Assembly: GCA_003649695.1 (NCBI GenBank)
Contig: QMSR01000018.1
Location: forward strand, 1 to 12,110
DNA from: Thermoplasmata archaeon
GTDB lineage: Archaea; Thermoplasmatota; Thermoplasmata; Thermoplasmatales; B87-G9
DNA: 12,110 bases
Reading direction: 5' to 3'
The position numbers and the translations under genes are program-made. Below the pieces are notes generated by a model. That model was given only the letters and a program-made list of their open reading frames with translations, had not been told where the DNA came from and did not search any database. Of the stretch, positions 1-6,066 are shown piece by piece. Numbering within the stretch: the first letter of the stretch is position 1; each line of letters opens with the position of its first letter.

Positions 1-749
1 ACCTCGGAGGACATCATGGCCGCAATGGTCCTACCGTTAACGGCCTTGGGATCGTAGACTATTGTGACGAGCCTCGAGTCGGGCTCTCCGGCAAACAGGC
101 CCTGGGCGCCCATGGTGCGGGCCCTCACGCCCGGGGCCACCATGGTATAGATGCTGTCCCTGAGGGAGTCCATCACTTCGGGGTGGATCCTGAAGTAGTA
201 GTCGTAGTTGCCGACCCACCTAACGCCCTCCAGGGCCGTGATCCTCTGGATAACGGAGTCGTCGGCCCAGACTACGTAGGCGTTGTATGGGACATAGCTG
301 AGTATCCTGGCACCCGTACCCTCAAGGGCCCTGAACTCCTCCTCGGTCACCGGTCCCTCGAACTGTACTATCCTGTAGTTCGTGGCACCGTCTGGGGCCT
401 TAAACATGGGATTGTAATTGGGCAGCGACTCCAGCGGGTCAAACGTGGCAACGAGGAAGTTTATCTCCTTCATGTAGTCGACGACGAGCACGCCGTAGCC
501 TTGGGTCCTGAGCGTCTCAATCGTGGAATCGTCGGCCTCACCGAACCAGACCCCACCGGAGCCCTTGAGGAGCCTAAGTCCCGGAAGGTCACCGGGATTC
601 CCTATAACCATGACCCAGTGGATCTTCCCAGCATTTGCTGTCCCCGCGAGGATCGTGGGAGAGGGCTTCGGTGAAGCCAGGACCGCTGTAGTTGGCATTA
701 TCAAGAATACTATAGCGGCTGCTAGCAGTAACCATTTCCAACCACGCAT
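1..749 (-). CDS. Secreted subtilase-like protein, N-terminal part (runs off left edge)
   Basis: Incomplete: 249 codons are visible and the 3' part lies beyond base 1. ATG at 749 has a strong Shine-Dalgarno GGAGGT (762-757) with 7 bases of spacing. Residues 1-25 form a Sec signal peptide: Arg2/Lys5, a hydrophobic core from about residue 7 to 18, and a likely cut after VLA at 25/26. Residues about 124-190 (YRIVQFEGPVTEEEF, then GARILSYVPYNAYVV, then VRWVGNY) match the pattern I know from propeptides of archaeal and bacterial secreted S8 (subtilisin-like) peptidases: a small domain that folds and inhibits the protease. Residues 40-115 form an extra segment I do not recognise. The catalytic Asp/His/Ser would lie outside the window, so protease activity is inferred, and a non-catalytic cell-surface protein with the same front end is possible. 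It appears to have its own promoter. Confidence 0.72.
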   Translation of the reverse strand, partial: MRGWKWLLLAAAIVFLIMPTTAVLASPKPSPTILAGTANAGKIHWVMVIGNPGDLPGLRLLKGSGGVWFGEADDSTIETLRTQGYGVLVVDYMKEINFLVATFDPLESLPNYNPMFKAPDGATNYRIVQFEGPVTEEEFRALEGTGARILSYVPYNAYVVWADDSVIQRITALEGVRWVGNYDYYFRIHPEVMDSLRDSIYTMVAPGVRARTMGAQGLFAGEPDSRLVTIVYDPKAVNGRTIAAMMSSE

Positions 750-756
750 TGCGCAT

Positions 757-774
757 ACCTCCGGGGAAATCCCC
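757..774 (-). promoter_or_regulatory. Shine-Dalgarno with a small hairpin just upstream
   Basis: On the minus strand GGGGATTTCCCC (774-763) can fold into a 4-bp GC stem with a 4-base loop. It abuts the Shine-Dalgarno GGAGGT (762-757) of the secreted protein gene at 749. The Shine-Dalgarno is clear and decides that start; any regulatory role for the hairpin is a guess. Confidence 0.45.
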
Positions 775-793
775 GACTAATTTATTCTCCACA

Positions 794-804
794 TATCTAA
801 TAAA
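794..804 (-). promoter_or_regulatory. Likely TATA box of the secreted protein gene
   Basis: The 59-base gap 750-808 is AT-rich at its upstream end. On the minus strand TTTATTAGATA (804-794) resembles an archaeal TATA box. Initiation about 25 bases downstream would fall near 773-775 and give a short leader holding the hairpin and Shine-Dalgarno. A second AT-rich stretch at about 788-777 is a weaker alternative. Confidence 0.4.
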
Positions 805-808
805 TGTT

Positions 809-1510
809 TTACAACCTCTTCCTTAGAAATCTCTTGATCTCTGCACTCTTGTCTGCCAGCCTCTCGAACGCCTCCCCCAGGTCCTCTTCTAGGGGTATCT
901 CCCTCCTAAGGAAGACCCCCGTCCTGCCTATCCTGTCCCTCCTGGTCAGCACCCTCACCCTCTCCCTCACGAGCTCCTCGGATACGCCGAGGATCCTCGA
1001 GGCCTCAGCCTCCCTCCCCAGGATGGAGAACTCGAGGTGGCCATACTCCATCGGCAGGATCATCATCAACCTCTTATCCACCCCCGGGACCCTGACACCT
1101 TCCTCGAGCTCCCTTCTAGACGCAAGCCCGCCAAACCTGTAGAACTCCTCCTCCCTAGGGCTCGGCCTCACAAGCGGGATCGTGATCGTCGTGTTCTCAC
1201 CGAGGTGGATGTGCCCCTTGGGTAGGGAATTCGGGGTGGCCATGACCACCTCCTTCGCCCGGGGCTCGATGCCCTTCGAGAGGAGCAGCGATTCCACCTC
1301 CATCGGCCTCCTCCCGTCCAGGACGACGATGTCCACGTCGGAGCCCCTGTGGACGTCTCCCCTCGCTACGGAGCCGTAGACGTACGAGTCGCCTCCGAGG
1401 ATCCTCAGGAGCCCCGCCGCCCTGCCCCTGAGTTCCTCTAGAAGAGCCCACCTAGACTCGTCGTAGACCACCTTGCGCTCCGTACCTGGTCTCTCGATCT
1501 TCAGCCTCAT
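809..1510 (-). CDS. Predicted nucleotidyltransferase with C-terminal helix-turn-helix-like region
   Basis: 233 residues from ATG at 1510. The frame stays open further upstream, but that extension is only a shadow of the methyltransferase gene; the chosen ATG overlaps the trmI stop as ATGA. Residues 46-60 carry the Pol-beta-type nucleotidyltransferase signature GSVARG followed by GSDVD, with Asp58 and Asp60 as likely metal ligands. A later strand ENTTITI (105-111) may add structural or catalytic residues. Residues about 173-200 (RILGVSEELVRERVRVL, then basic residues and GRTGVFL) look like a winged helix-turn-helix. The layout resembles the archaeal 'predicted nucleotidyltransferase' group that I associate with COG2413, whose substrate is unknown to me. 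It is too short for the archaeal CCA-adding enzyme. Co-transcription with a tRNA methyltransferase suggests an RNA or nucleotide substrate, by inference only. Confidence 0.75.
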   Translation of the reverse strand: MRLKIERPGTERKVVYDESRWALLEELRGRAAGLLRILGGDSYVYGSVARGDVHRGSDVDIVVLDGRRPMEVESLLLSKGIEPRAKEVVMATPNSLPKGHIHLGENTTITIPLVRPSPREEEFYRFGGLASRRELEEGVRVPGVDKRLMMILPMEYGHLEFSILGREAEASRILGVSEELVRERVRVLTRRDRIGRTGVFLRREIPLEEDLGEAFERLADKSAEIKRFLRKRL

Positions 1511-2256
1511 GGTCCTACCCTGGTGGCGCACACGACGAAGCCGTGGTGACCGAGCATCTCGAACTCTGGCCTCATCCTCCTCTCGTCCACCACCCACGGC
1601 CTCTCGAGGACCTCGTAAGTGCCCACCTCGGCAAAGGGACCATCCGAGAGGGATGTGTGGGTCTTCCAGGCCTGGATCGCAGACATGCAATGGGCGCAGA
1701 CCCGTCCCCCGGGCCTGAGAACCCTCGCGATGACGTCCACATACTCCCAAGGCTGGGGGAGGTCCACCAAGAGGGCGTCGGCCCCGGACTCGCTAGCTTT
1801 CCCAAAATCCTCGACCTTCAGGATCCAGTTGTCCCCCAGTCCAAGGGATTTCACGTTCCTCTTCAGGACCTCCGCGAATTCCTTCCTTTTCTCGTAGGAG
1901 ACTAGACGGCCGCCCTTCCCGATGGCCCAGAGGACCATGACCGTGAGTCCCCCTGAGCCCGCGCCTGCCTCAACAACGAAGGAGCCGGACCTCACGCCTG
2001 CCCGCATCATCATGTATTGGTTCACCGTGGGGCTGTTGAATTGGGCAACCCTCCTGAGCACCTTCGGGACGTCCTCCGGTAAGGGCCTCCTCACCAGGAA
2101 ACGCCTTCCGGCGAGCCTGATAACGGAGCCCTCCACGAGCCTCTCGCTGGATATGAGGCCCAAACCCTCAACCTCCAGCAGCTCCCCTCCACCGACCACC
2201 CTGTGCCTCCTCCCGGTCTCGAGGTCGACCAAGATCAGCATCCTGATTCTATGCAT
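1507..2256 (-). CDS. trmI: TrmI-type tRNA (adenine-N1)-methyltransferase
   Basis: 249 residues. Class I SAM-dependent methyltransferase that forms m1A at position 58 (and 57 in some archaea) of the tRNA T-loop; the family works as a tetramer. Seen here: an N-terminal beta domain (about 1-60), SAM motif I VVEAGAGSGGLT (94-105), acidic Glu122 at the end of the next strand, the catalytic-loop motif DLPQPW (165-170), and a C-terminal RMRPEFEMLGHHGF (228-240) that matches the family's RPE...GH.GF block. Cysteines 187, 190 and 243 are present; in Pyrococcus abyssi TrmI inter-subunit disulfides add heat stability, and I only suggest a parallel. The start is uncertain: ATG at 2256 gives 22 bases of overlap with the HD gene, while ATG at 2241 (MLILVDLETG) gives 7. 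Neither has a well-spaced Shine-Dalgarno. The 3' end overlaps the nucleotidyltransferase start by 4 bases. Confidence 0.9.
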   Translation of the reverse strand: MHRIRMLILVDLETGRRHRVVGGGELLEVEGLGLISSERLVEGSVIRLAGRRFLVRRPLPEDVPKVLRRVAQFNSPTVNQYMMMRAGVRSGSFVVEAGAGSGGLTVMVLWAIGKGGRLVSYEKRKEFAEVLKRNVKSLGLGDNWILKVEDFGKASESGADALLVDLPQPWEYVDVIARVLRPGGRVCAHCMSAIQAWKTHTSLSDGPFAEVGTYEVLERPWVVDERRMRPEFEMLGHHGFVVCATRVGP

Positions 2257-3272
2257 CCCCGTATCAGCTTTAACTCTTCCCCGCTTGGCCTGAAATACGT
2301 GAACACCACCGTAAGGGTGGGGGACTCCCTCCCGAACTCAAGGAGGGATCCGTCACAGGTTTTGATCCTCAGCTTCCTGTCCTCCTTCGACCTTCCGGAG
2401 AAGACGAAGACCGAAAATCTTTCTCTGCCAAGCCTCCCCTCGATCTCTCTCTCGAGCCCAAAACGGGTTTCCCAATCCAGAGGCTCCAAACCTTCCAGGC
2501 GAAGAACCTCTCGGGGAAAGTGCCCCGAGAGTAGAGCGTTCATCCTCCTCCGCCTGTGCCTCAGGAGCATCGCTATCCCCTCCTCGTCCGTCATGTCGAA
2601 GAAGGCCTCGTCCAGGATGCCCTCGATGAACATGTCCTCCAGGAGGGAGGTCATGACGGAGTGTGGGGCAAGGTTTGCCCAGCCGAAGAGCCTCGAGTAC
2701 AGCCTCTTTCTGTCCACCAACCACTTTTTGACAATGGACGTGTCCAGGAAACACCCCCTCCCGGGGTCCATCGACTTGGCGAGGCGTATGGGATCGTAGG
2801 AGGGTGAGGAGGCCAGGCCGGTCACCAGGAACCTGGCAACGTTGTCCGCGTTGTCAAGGTCGATGCCGGACGAGATCATCCATGAAAGGTGGTGCTTCCC
2901 AGAGAGGATCGTGGAGGCCCTGGAGTAGCCGAGGTCCCAGGCCAGCCTGGCCGACCTTGCCTCGTGGTCCTCCCTCATCAGGTGCTCAACCATGTGGGAG
3001 AAGGGTGGAAGGCCGACATCGTGGAACAGCGCCGCATAGACCAAATCCTCGTCGTGGTACTGGGCGAGGTGGGCGACGCCCAGGGAGTGCTCGAGCCTGT
3101 TCGAGATGTTCTCCGAGAAGCCCACCTTGGAGAGGATCCTCGGCGGTACGTTGGAGAGGGATATGCCCCTCAGCCTCGACACGGGGGCTAGGTCCAGGAC
3201 CTCGCCCCCGAGGGTGAGGTCGAAACTCCCATAGAGCCTGTCCCTCACGAGCATCCAAGGGTTAATAACCAT
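2235..3272 (-). CDS. HD-domain phosphohydrolase (dNTPase/SAMHD1-like superfamily)
   Basis: 345 residues. The N-terminus fits the HD superfamily of dNTP triphosphohydrolase-like proteins: VRDRLYGSFDL (9-19, like the usual IRDPIHG.I.L), VSRLRGI (31-37) and RLEHSLGVAHLA (59-70). Metal-binding residues visible are His62, the pair His84-Asp85 in ALFHDVGLPPFSH, and Asp140 or Asp143 in IDLDNADNVARF, so the H...HD...D set looks intact. The C-terminal half (about 200-345) is not recognised. Family members hydrolyse dNTPs or other phosphoesters; the substrate here cannot be read. The usual length is about 400, so this is compact. ATG at 3272 gives the longest protein, but no Shine-Dalgarno precedes it. 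ATG at 3254 (Met7) sits about 24 bases from a TATA-like box and would suit leaderless transcription. First gene of the unit with trmI and the nucleotidyltransferase. Confidence 0.82.
   Translation of the reverse strand: MVINPWMLVRDRLYGSFDLTLGGEVLDLAPVSRLRGISLSNVPPRILSKVGFSENISNRLEHSLGVAHLAQYHDEDLVYAALFHDVGLPPFSHMVEHLMREDHEARSARLAWDLGYSRASTILSGKHHLSWMISSGIDLDNADNVARFLVTGLASSPSYDPIRLAKSMDPGRGCFLDTSIVKKWLVDRKRLYSRLFGWANLAPHSVMTSLLEDMFIEGILDEAFFDMTDEEGIAMLLRHRRRRMNALLSGHFPREVLRLEGLEPLDWETRFGLEREIEGRLGRERFSVFVFSGRSKEDRKLRIKTCDGSLLEFGRESPTLTVVFTYFRPSGEELKLIRGCIESGC
3262..3268 (+). promoter_or_regulatory. Likely TATA box of uppS
   Basis: TTAATAA lies 22-28 bases before the uppS ATG at 3290, which has no properly spaced Shine-Dalgarno. 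That spacing is typical of leaderless archaeal transcripts. The box lies inside the first codons of the divergent HD gene if that gene starts at 3272. Confidence 0.45.
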
Positions 3273-3273
3273 G

Positions 3274-3282
3274 GAATAATAG
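3274..3282 (-). promoter_or_regulatory. Possible TATA box of the HD gene unit
   Basis: On the minus strand TCTATTATT (3282-3274) is centred about 24 bases before the ATG at 3254. It therefore supports a leaderless start at Met7 of the HD protein. The region upstream of 3290 is GC-rich, with no candidate at the right distance for the ATG at 3272. Confidence 0.3.
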
Positions 3283-3289
3283 AACGGGG

Positions 3290-4066
3290 ATGACGGACCT
3301 CCCCTCCCTTATCGCGGAGACTGCGTACAGGGCCATGGTTAGCCGCCTCAGGAAGGAAGTCCTCAAGGGGAGGATTCCCAGGCACGTGGCCGTGATCATG
3401 GACGGGAACAGGCGCTGGGCGAGGGAAATGGGCCTCAACAAAAAGGATGGTTACAGCAGGGGATTTGAAACCTTCATGAACCTTGTAGATTGGAGCAAAA
3501 ACCTTGGCATAAAGTACCTCACAGCATTCGCTCTCTCAACCGAGAACCTGCACAGGCGCAAGGAGGAGTTAGAGATCATCTTCTCCGTCATAAGGTGGGC
3601 GTTGTCCAGGGTGGAAAAGGATAGGCCGTGGGAAAGGGGAATAAGGCTGAATGTCATCGGAAAATTGGAGCTCCTTCCGCAGGACATTAGGGAGCGGATC
3701 AATAGGGTGGTGGAGCTTTCCTCAGGCGCTCGGGAAATGGTCGTCACGGCAGCCATAGCCTACGGCGGCAGAATGGAGATCATCGAGGCCATAAGGAGGA
3801 TCGCATCGGACGTGAAGAGGGGTGTTTTGGAGCCTGAGGAAATTGACGAAAACCTCTTTTCGAGATACCTCATGACCCACGAGCTCCCCGACCCGGACCT
3901 CATCCTCAGGACCTCGGGGGAGGAGAGAATATCCAACTTCCTGCTCTGGCAGTCGGCCTACTCGGAGCTCTTCTTCACGGACGTCTACTGGCCCAACTTC
4001 TCCGAGCTGGACTTCCTGAGGGCCATAAGGGCCTATCAGCTCAGGGAGAGGAGGTTTGGGAGGTAG
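3290..4066 (+). CDS. uppS: cis-Prenyltransferase (polyprenyl diphosphate synthase)
   Basis: 258 residues, a normal family length. It condenses isopentenyl diphosphate onto an allylic primer to make a long Z-polyprenyl diphosphate, which in archaea is the dolichol-type lipid carrier for glycans. Seen: HVAVIMDGNRRWA (32-44) with catalytic Asp38 and phosphate-binding Asn40/Arg41/Arg42, ALSTEN (81-86), a glycine-rich YGG segment, and RTSGEERISNFLLWQ followed by SELFFTDVYWPNF near the C-terminus, ending RERRFG. Two usually conserved positions differ: the His of the GH..G motif is Tyr55, and the aromatic residue after STEN is Leu87. No usable Shine-Dalgarno precedes the ATG, and a TATA-like box lies about 25 bases upstream, so a leaderless mRNA is likely. 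The last 26 bases overlap hypC tail to tail. Confidence 0.93.
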   Translation: MTDLPSLIAETAYRAMVSRLRKEVLKGRIPRHVAVIMDGNRRWAREMGLNKKDGYSRGFETFMNLVDWSKNLGIKYLTAFALSTENLHRRKEELEIIFSVIRWALSRVEKDRPWERGIRLNVIGKLELLPQDIRERINRVVELSSGAREMVVTAAIAYGGRMEIIEAIRRIASDVKRGVLEPEEIDENLFSRYLMTHELPDPDLILRTSGEERISNFLLWQSAYSELFFTDVYWPNFSELDFLRAIRAYQLRERRFGR

Positions 4067-4283
4067 ATCTGAGGGCCTCTTTAACCTCCCTCCATATCTC
4101 CATCACGTCCTCATAAACCTCCCTCGTGATCTTTGATATAACGAAGCCCGCGTGCACCATGACCGTCTCCCCCGGTTCCAGCTTCAGAAACGGAGATCTG
4201 ACCCACTTCCTAATGCCCCCGTAGTCAACTAGCACGAGGTCGTCCCTGACCTCAATGACCTCTGCCGGCGTCCCCAGGCACAC
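4041..4283 (-). CDS. hypC: HypC/HupF family hydrogenase maturation chaperone
   Basis: 80 residues from a GTG at 4283, fixed by the invariant N-terminal MCLGTPAEV. Cys2 is the essential residue that, after Met removal, helps carry the Fe(CN)2CO unit with HypD and docks on the immature hydrogenase large subunit. VHAGFVISKI (43-52) with His44 matches the family's second conserved block. The natural client is MbhL, whose operon lies nearby. The last eight residues (STSQTSSP) are encoded wholly within the convergent overlap with uppS and look like a non-conserved tail. There is no Shine-Dalgarno; a TATA-like element sits upstream in the gap shared with the divergent protease gene. HypA, B, D, E and F are not in the window. 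Confidence 0.93.
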   Translation of the reverse strand: MCLGTPAEVIEVRDDLVLVDYGGIRKWVRSPFLKLEPGETVMVHAGFVISKITREVYEDVMEIWREVKEALRSTSQTSSP

Positions 4284-4285
4284 GG

Positions 4286-4294
4286 TTCTTAATC
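4286..4294 (+). promoter_or_regulatory. Likely TATA box of the hycI-like gene
   Basis: TTCTTAATC is centred about 27 bases before the TTG start at 4317. With no Shine-Dalgarno before that start, leaderless transcription fits. Confidence 0.4.
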
Positions 4295-4301
4295 GTCTTC
4301 G

Positions 4302-4309
4302 GATTTAAC
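4302..4309 (-). promoter_or_regulatory. Likely TATA box of hypC
   Basis: On the minus strand GTTAAATC (4309-4302) lies about 23 bases before the GTG start at 4283. It would give a leaderless or nearly leaderless mRNA. It shares the 33-base gap 4284-4316 with the opposing promoter. Confidence 0.4.
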
Positions 4310-4316
4310 ATCCACG

Positions 4317-4766
4317 TTGAGGGTCGTCGTGGGAATAGGAAGCCCGCTCCGCGGGGATGACTATGTTGGCCCCTACGTGGCCAAGAGAGTGAGGTTCTCG
4401 AAGGGGATAGATGCGGGCACCGCCCCAGAAATCGTGATACCCGTCGTCAGGAGGATGAGACCCGAAGAGATCGTCTTCGTGGACGCGGCCCTCATGGGCC
4501 TAAGTCCAGGGGAAATTAGGATCCTCGAACCACATGAACTCGTCCCCGGCATGGTGACCACGCACTCCATCCCGATGGGGATGTTGTTGGAGATGCTGGA
4601 TGATCTTGCCTCCGCCGTTACCGTCATTGGTGTGCAGCCCAAGACCTTTGAGGGCTACATGAGGTTATCGCCGCCCGTTAGGGAGGCGGCGCGGAGGCTC
4701 ATCGAGATGCTGGACAGCGGCGATTACCGCTCCATCCCCCGCCTTCGCGCCGGGCCGCCCATATAA
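4317..4766 (+). CDS. hycI: Hydrogenase maturation endopeptidase (HycI/HyaD family)
   Basis: 149 residues. It should remove the C-terminal peptide of the [NiFe] large subunit once nickel is in place. The N-terminus VVVGIGSPLRGDDYVGPYVA (3-22) is the family signature. By alignment from memory to E. coli HybD/HycI, the nickel-sensing ligands are Asp15 (in GDD), Asp56 (in FVDAA) and His83 (in TTHSIP), all present. The start is a TTG at 4317: the signature begins at codon 3, no other start fits, and no Shine-Dalgarno is visible. Divergent from hypC, and convergent with the mbh operon, overlapping the end of mbhN by 43 bases. The HycI-like assignment (protease for group 4 hydrogenases) rests on context: MbhL has a matching C-terminal tail after its last nickel-binding Cys. 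Confidence 0.9.
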   Translation: MRVVVGIGSPLRGDDYVGPYVAKRVRFSKGIDAGTAPEIVIPVVRRMRPEEIVFVDAALMGLSPGEIRILEPHELVPGMVTTHSIPMGMLLEMLDDLASAVTVIGVQPKTFEGYMRLSPPVREAARRLIEMLDSGDYRSIPRLRAGPPI

Positions 4767-5083
4767 CGCTCGTCGTGCATGTCGTCCGAGGCCAACAGGA
4801 AATTTTTGCTCATCTGTAGGGCACCCGTCGGACACACCTCAACGCACTGAGAGCAGAAGACGCATCTGCCGACCCAGAATGCTATCTTTTTCTCCTCCGG
4901 TAGGAACTTGATAGTCTGCGTCGGGCAGACCCTCACGCAGAGCTGACACCCAATGCACTTCTCCGGGTCGTACTGGAGCTTCCCCCTGAAGCCCTCGGGA
5001 ACGGGAACCGGAGGCGTCTTCGGGAAGCGGTTGGTCATCGGTCGGGAAAAGAGATTCCTCACTATCCAGGAGACGAGGCCCAT
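4724..5083 (-). CDS. mbhN: MbhN, 2x[4Fe-4S] ferredoxin-like subunit (NuoI homologue)
   Basis: 119 residues, last gene of the operon. Two CxxCxxCxxxCP motifs are complete: Cys43/46/49/53 and Cys74/77/80/84. They bind two [4Fe-4S] clusters that relay electrons from reduced ferredoxin to the MbhJ cluster. The N-terminal stretch (1-30) with a Pro-rich PPVPVPEGFRG resembles NuoI/MbhN proteins that dock on the membrane subunit. The start ATG at 5083 overlaps the mbhM stop by one base (TGATG). The final 13 codons and stop are encoded in a convergent overlap with the hycI-like gene and form a basic, Arg-rich tail, probably outside the conserved fold. Confidence 0.92.
   Translation of the reverse strand: MGLVSWIVRNLFSRPMTNRFPKTPPVPVPEGFRGKLQYDPEKCIGCQLCVRVCPTQTIKFLPEEKKIAFWVGRCVFCSQCVEVCPTGALQMSKNFLLASDDMHDERYMGGPARRRGMER
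4803..4807 (+). terminator. Possible U-tract terminator for the hycI-like gene
   Basis: A run of five T on the plus strand begins 37 bases after the protease stop, inside mbhN on the other strand; a second T5 run follows at 4887-4891. Archaeal termination often uses short U-tracts without a hairpin. The runs could equally be just the antisense of lysine codons. Confidence 0.2.
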
Positions 5084-6066
5084 CAGATCACCCCCATGCT
5101 CCTAAGGACGATTGCAGCCACGGACGATACCAAGGTCAGGGGGATAATGTACTTCCAGTAGAGGGAGGCAACGGAGCTGATCTTGAGCCTGCCAAACATG
5201 GTCCTGTGGAAGGTCACCGCCAAGAACACTACCAGGAAGGTCTTCAGCAGGTGGAAACAGACATTACCAAACTCGAGGAGCGGGCCTTGGAGGCTGAGGA
5301 AGATGGAGAGGTCCTGGGGGAAGAAGAGGTTCACGATGAGCGAGGCACCCACAAATAGCCTGATCGCCCTGCCCATCTCGAACATTGCGAGATTGGGACC
5401 TGAGTACTCGGCGAGTGGGCCACCTGCGATCTCGGTCTCGGCCTCCTCCACCTCGGTGATCCCTACCTTGATGTCACCAATGTACCACATGACCACGCCG
5501 ACCAGCAGGAGAAGCCCCAGAACCCTCACTAGCGGATTCTCGGAGAAGAGGGGCGGATGTTTACTTATTGCCTCCAAGGAGAACACGGAGAACCCGGGGG
5601 AGAGCCAGGCCAGGGTCAGGAGGGAGACGAGCATGGGGGCGTCTATGGACACTATTAGTACCAATTCCCTCTGGGAGCCTACGCTTGAAAACGGGGATCC
5701 AGAAGCCGCGCCGCCCAGGACGACCGCAAAGGCCGCCAGCGCTATCAGGTATATGATCACGATGATGTCCCCGTAGTGGGAGAGGGGCGATTTGAGACCA
5801 AAGGGAACATAGGCCGCCAGCGCAGCCGCGGTGGCAACGTGGAAGATCGGCGCCAGCGAGTACAGGGGCGATGCCCCTCTGGGCCTCACGATCTCCTTGC
5901 CCAGGAGCTTGAGCACATCATAAAAGGGCTGCAGGATTGGGGGGCCTATCCTGGACTGCATCCTCGCATAGAGCTTCCTGTCTACTCCCATGAAGAGCAA
6001 GCCAAAGAAGAGGGAGAAAACTATAGCGGCCAACGCATACAGAATAATGCTAAGGGGCTCAAACAT
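5083..6066 (-). CDS. mbhM: MbhM, membrane anchor subunit (NuoH homologue)
   Basis: 327 residues with about eight hydrophobic segments. It anchors the hydrogenase arm in the membrane and corresponds to complex I NuoH/ND1. Seen: ARMQSRIGPPILQPFYDVLK (34-53), the NuoH-type QxRxGP...LQ..xDxxK signature, and the acidic loop EVEEAETEIAGGPLAEYSG (205-223), the equivalent of the complex I quinone-site E-rich loop. The Arg-Pro-Phe of quinone-using NuoH is not apparent there, in line with the lack of a quinone in Mbh. The charged loop is thought to help couple redox chemistry to ion movement. The start ATG at 6066 overlaps mbhL by 8 bases; the stop overlaps mbhN by 1. Confidence 0.93.
   Translation of the reverse strand: MFEPLSIILYALAAIVFSLFFGLLFMGVDRKLYARMQSRIGPPILQPFYDVLKLLGKEIVRPRGASPLYSLAPIFHVATAAALAAYVPFGLKSPLSHYGDIIVIIYLIALAAFAVVLGGAASGSPFSSVGSQRELVLIVSIDAPMLVSLLTLAWLSPGFSVFSLEAISKHPPLFSENPLVRVLGLLLLVGVVMWYIGDIKVGITEVEEAETEIAGGPLAEYSGPNLAMFEMGRAIRLFVGASLIVNLFFPQDLSIFLSLQGPLLEFGNVCFHLLKTFLVVFLAVTFHRTMFGRLKISSVASLYWKYIIPLTLVSSVAAIVLRSMGVI

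Noticed and set aside
183..780. Plus-strand open frames opposite the secreted protein gene
   Set aside because: The minus frame has a signal peptide, a Shine-Dalgarno and a recognisable propeptide; the plus frames have no recognisable features and are expected in GC-rich DNA.
809..1510. Toxin-antitoxin (MNT/HEPN) pair
   Set aside because: No small HEPN partner is adjacent; the gene is coupled to trmI.
1511..1750. N-terminal extension of the nucleotidyltransferase
   Set aside because: Low-quality sequence antisense-like to trmI; the ATGA junction at 1507-1510 marks the start.
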